DNA of 41,257 nt, taken from NCBI GenBank assembly GCA_005788145.1, contig SXYY01000057.1, forward strand, positions 1-41,257, in the 5' to 3' direction. Below are positions 40,563 through 41,257 of the stretch, in pieces. A model generated the notes under the pieces. It did not search any database. It was not told the origin of the DNA and worked only from the letters and a program-made list of their open reading frames with translations. A program made the translations under genes and the position numbers. This DNA comes from Bacteroidota bacterium. GTDB taxonomy: Bacteria; Bacteroidota; Bacteroidia; NS11-12g; UBA955. Positions within the stretch are counted from its first letter, which is position 1, and every line of letters starts with the position of its first letter.

Positions 40563-41257
40563 ATGGATATTCAAATTCAGAGTATGACGGGTTTTGGGCG
40601 GGCCCAAATAGAGACGCCCACTTTGCGCGCGGTGTGTGAGATCAAAGCATTAAATGGTCGGTATTTTGAGGCCGATTTGCGGTTGCCAAAGTTTTTGTAT
40701 GAGATTGATGCGCAGATTCGCCGTCAGCTGAATGAAAAATTGGAGCGAGGTACCATTACCTGCACCTACAGCATTACGTTTCCGAATGTGAAGGCGGAGG
40801 ATCAAACCATCCACATCAACGCGGGATTGGCGAAGGCCTATCTAGACAAATACAATGAGTTGAGTGCGGATTTGGGTGTGGAGTTTCGCGATCCGTTCAG
40901 GGAGATTATTCGGATTCCTGAAGTGATTCAAACCGCTGAGCGCGGATTGGATGAAGGCGTGAAACAAGCGATTGTGGAACTGACAATGCAAGCTGCGGAT
41001 TTGTTGGTGCAGTTCAGAAAAGAGGAAGGCGCAGCCACGGGGGAGAAACTGCTTTCGTTGGTTGAGTCGATTCAGTTGGATTTGAACGAGGTTTCGATTC
41101 ACGAGGAACCGCGCAAGCAAGGCTTGCGCGATCGCATTTACGGCCAACTGGCCGAACACGTAAGTGCAGAATTGCGCGATAACAATCGCTTCGAACAAGA
41201 AATCTTGTTGTACCTCGATAAGTGGGACATCGCCGAAGAAAAGCAGCGCCTACAACA
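40563..41257 (+). CDS. yicC: YicC family endoribonuclease, 3' end outside the window
   Basis: At least 231 residues of a YicC-family protein, cut by the window edge. It opens with QIQSMTGFGRAQ, followed by VCEIKALNGRYFEADLRLP and RRQLNEKLERGTITCTY, all family hallmarks; the part seen ends in NNRFEQEILLYLDKWDIAEEK, close to the C-terminal domain. YicC proteins are hexameric RNases implicated in sRNA decay. The ATG at 40563 is used. A possible -7 element, TATTTTCG (40544-40551, one mismatch), lies just before. In many genomes gmk (guanylate kinase) follows. Confidence 0.93.
   Translation, partial: MDIQIQSMTGFGRAQIETPTLRAVCEIKALNGRYFEADLRLPKFLYEIDAQIRRQLNEKLERGTITCTYSITFPNVKAEDQTIHINAGLAKAYLDKYNELSADLGVEFRDPFREIIRIPEVIQTAERGLDEGVKQAIVELTMQAADLLVQFRKEEGAATGEKLLSLVESIQLDLNEVSIHEEPRKQGLRDRIYGQLAEHVSAELRDNNRFEQEILLYLDKWDIAEEKQRLQ

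Noticed and set aside
1..41257. tRNA, rRNA, CRISPR arrays, intact insertion sequences, riboswitches, defence islands
   Set aside because: Read for cloverleaf-like segments, regularly spaced repeats, transposase motifs and terminal repeats on both strands; none was convincing. A covariance-model scan would be needed to exclude small RNAs.

Overview
The window looks like a chromosomal segment of a free-living Bacteroidota (Bacteroidetes), probably flavobacteria-like or chitinophaga-like. The evidence is a type IX secretion (T9SS) sorting domain, a bacillithiol deacetylase (BshB1), a thioredoxin-reductase-like ferredoxin reductase, DUF4293 and DUF4468-like proteins, lamin-tail proteins, and repeated copies of the Bacteroidota promoter core TAnnTTTG with almost no Shine-Dalgarno sequences. 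I see no rRNA, tRNA, CRISPR array, intact insertion sequence or prophage. No gene-free stretch exceeds 300 bases unless the decayed region at 22090-22419 is counted. Coding density is very high, with many 1-4 base stop/start overlaps.

Layout. 1-1956: the 5' tip of a gene (possibly cdsA), a CPBP membrane protease and the divergent tRNA-dihydrouridine synthase. 1995-6227: a T9SS-exported Omp28/thioredoxin-like protein, a 47-residue lipoprotein, tRNA hydroxylase TrhO and a secreted DUF4468-like protein. 6400-9877: the translation operon rplM-rpsI-rpsB-tsf, a terminator, then pyrH and an orphan RNA-polymerase alpha-CTD-like protein. 9951-14582: rpsT, a [2Fe-2S] ferredoxin, a histidine phosphatase, divergent isochorismate synthase, a secreted protein of unknown function and thiolase. 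14693-17842: tsaB, a glutamine amidotransferase (TrpG/PabA) and convergent dxs. 18032-18658: an AT-hook/coiled-coil/winged-helix DNA-binding protein behind a very AT-rich control region.

18666-24236 (minus strand): an operon in the order panD, UPF0104 membrane protein, hldE-type adenylyltransferase, remnant of a family 2 glycosyltransferase, lamin-tail surface protein, prmC. 24278-30561 (plus strand): recR, a glycosyltransferase fused to a degenerate phosphoglycosyltransferase, an orphan histidine kinase, a DUF4293 protein and an M14 peptidase. 30546-35516 (minus): a six-gene run of EF-P, agmatinase-like enzyme, cysteine desulfurase, lipoprotein, QueD-like enzyme and a polytopic membrane protein. 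35601-40481 (minus): M28 peptidase/glutaminyl cyclase, bshB1, a secreted vWA protein, ferredoxin-NADP reductase and a transglycosylase. 40563 to the end: YicC-family gene, cut by the window.

The most unusual items are the AT-hook winged-helix protein with its palindromic AT-rich upstream region, the alpha-CTD-like protein without DNA-contact residues, the glycosyltransferase/phosphoglycosyltransferase fusion without a catalytic core, the decayed glycosyltransferase that leaves its neighbour without a clear start codon, the EF-P with asparagine at its tip beside an agmatinase-like gene, and divergent promoters that overlap start codons. I found no clear multi-gene defence or mobile system.
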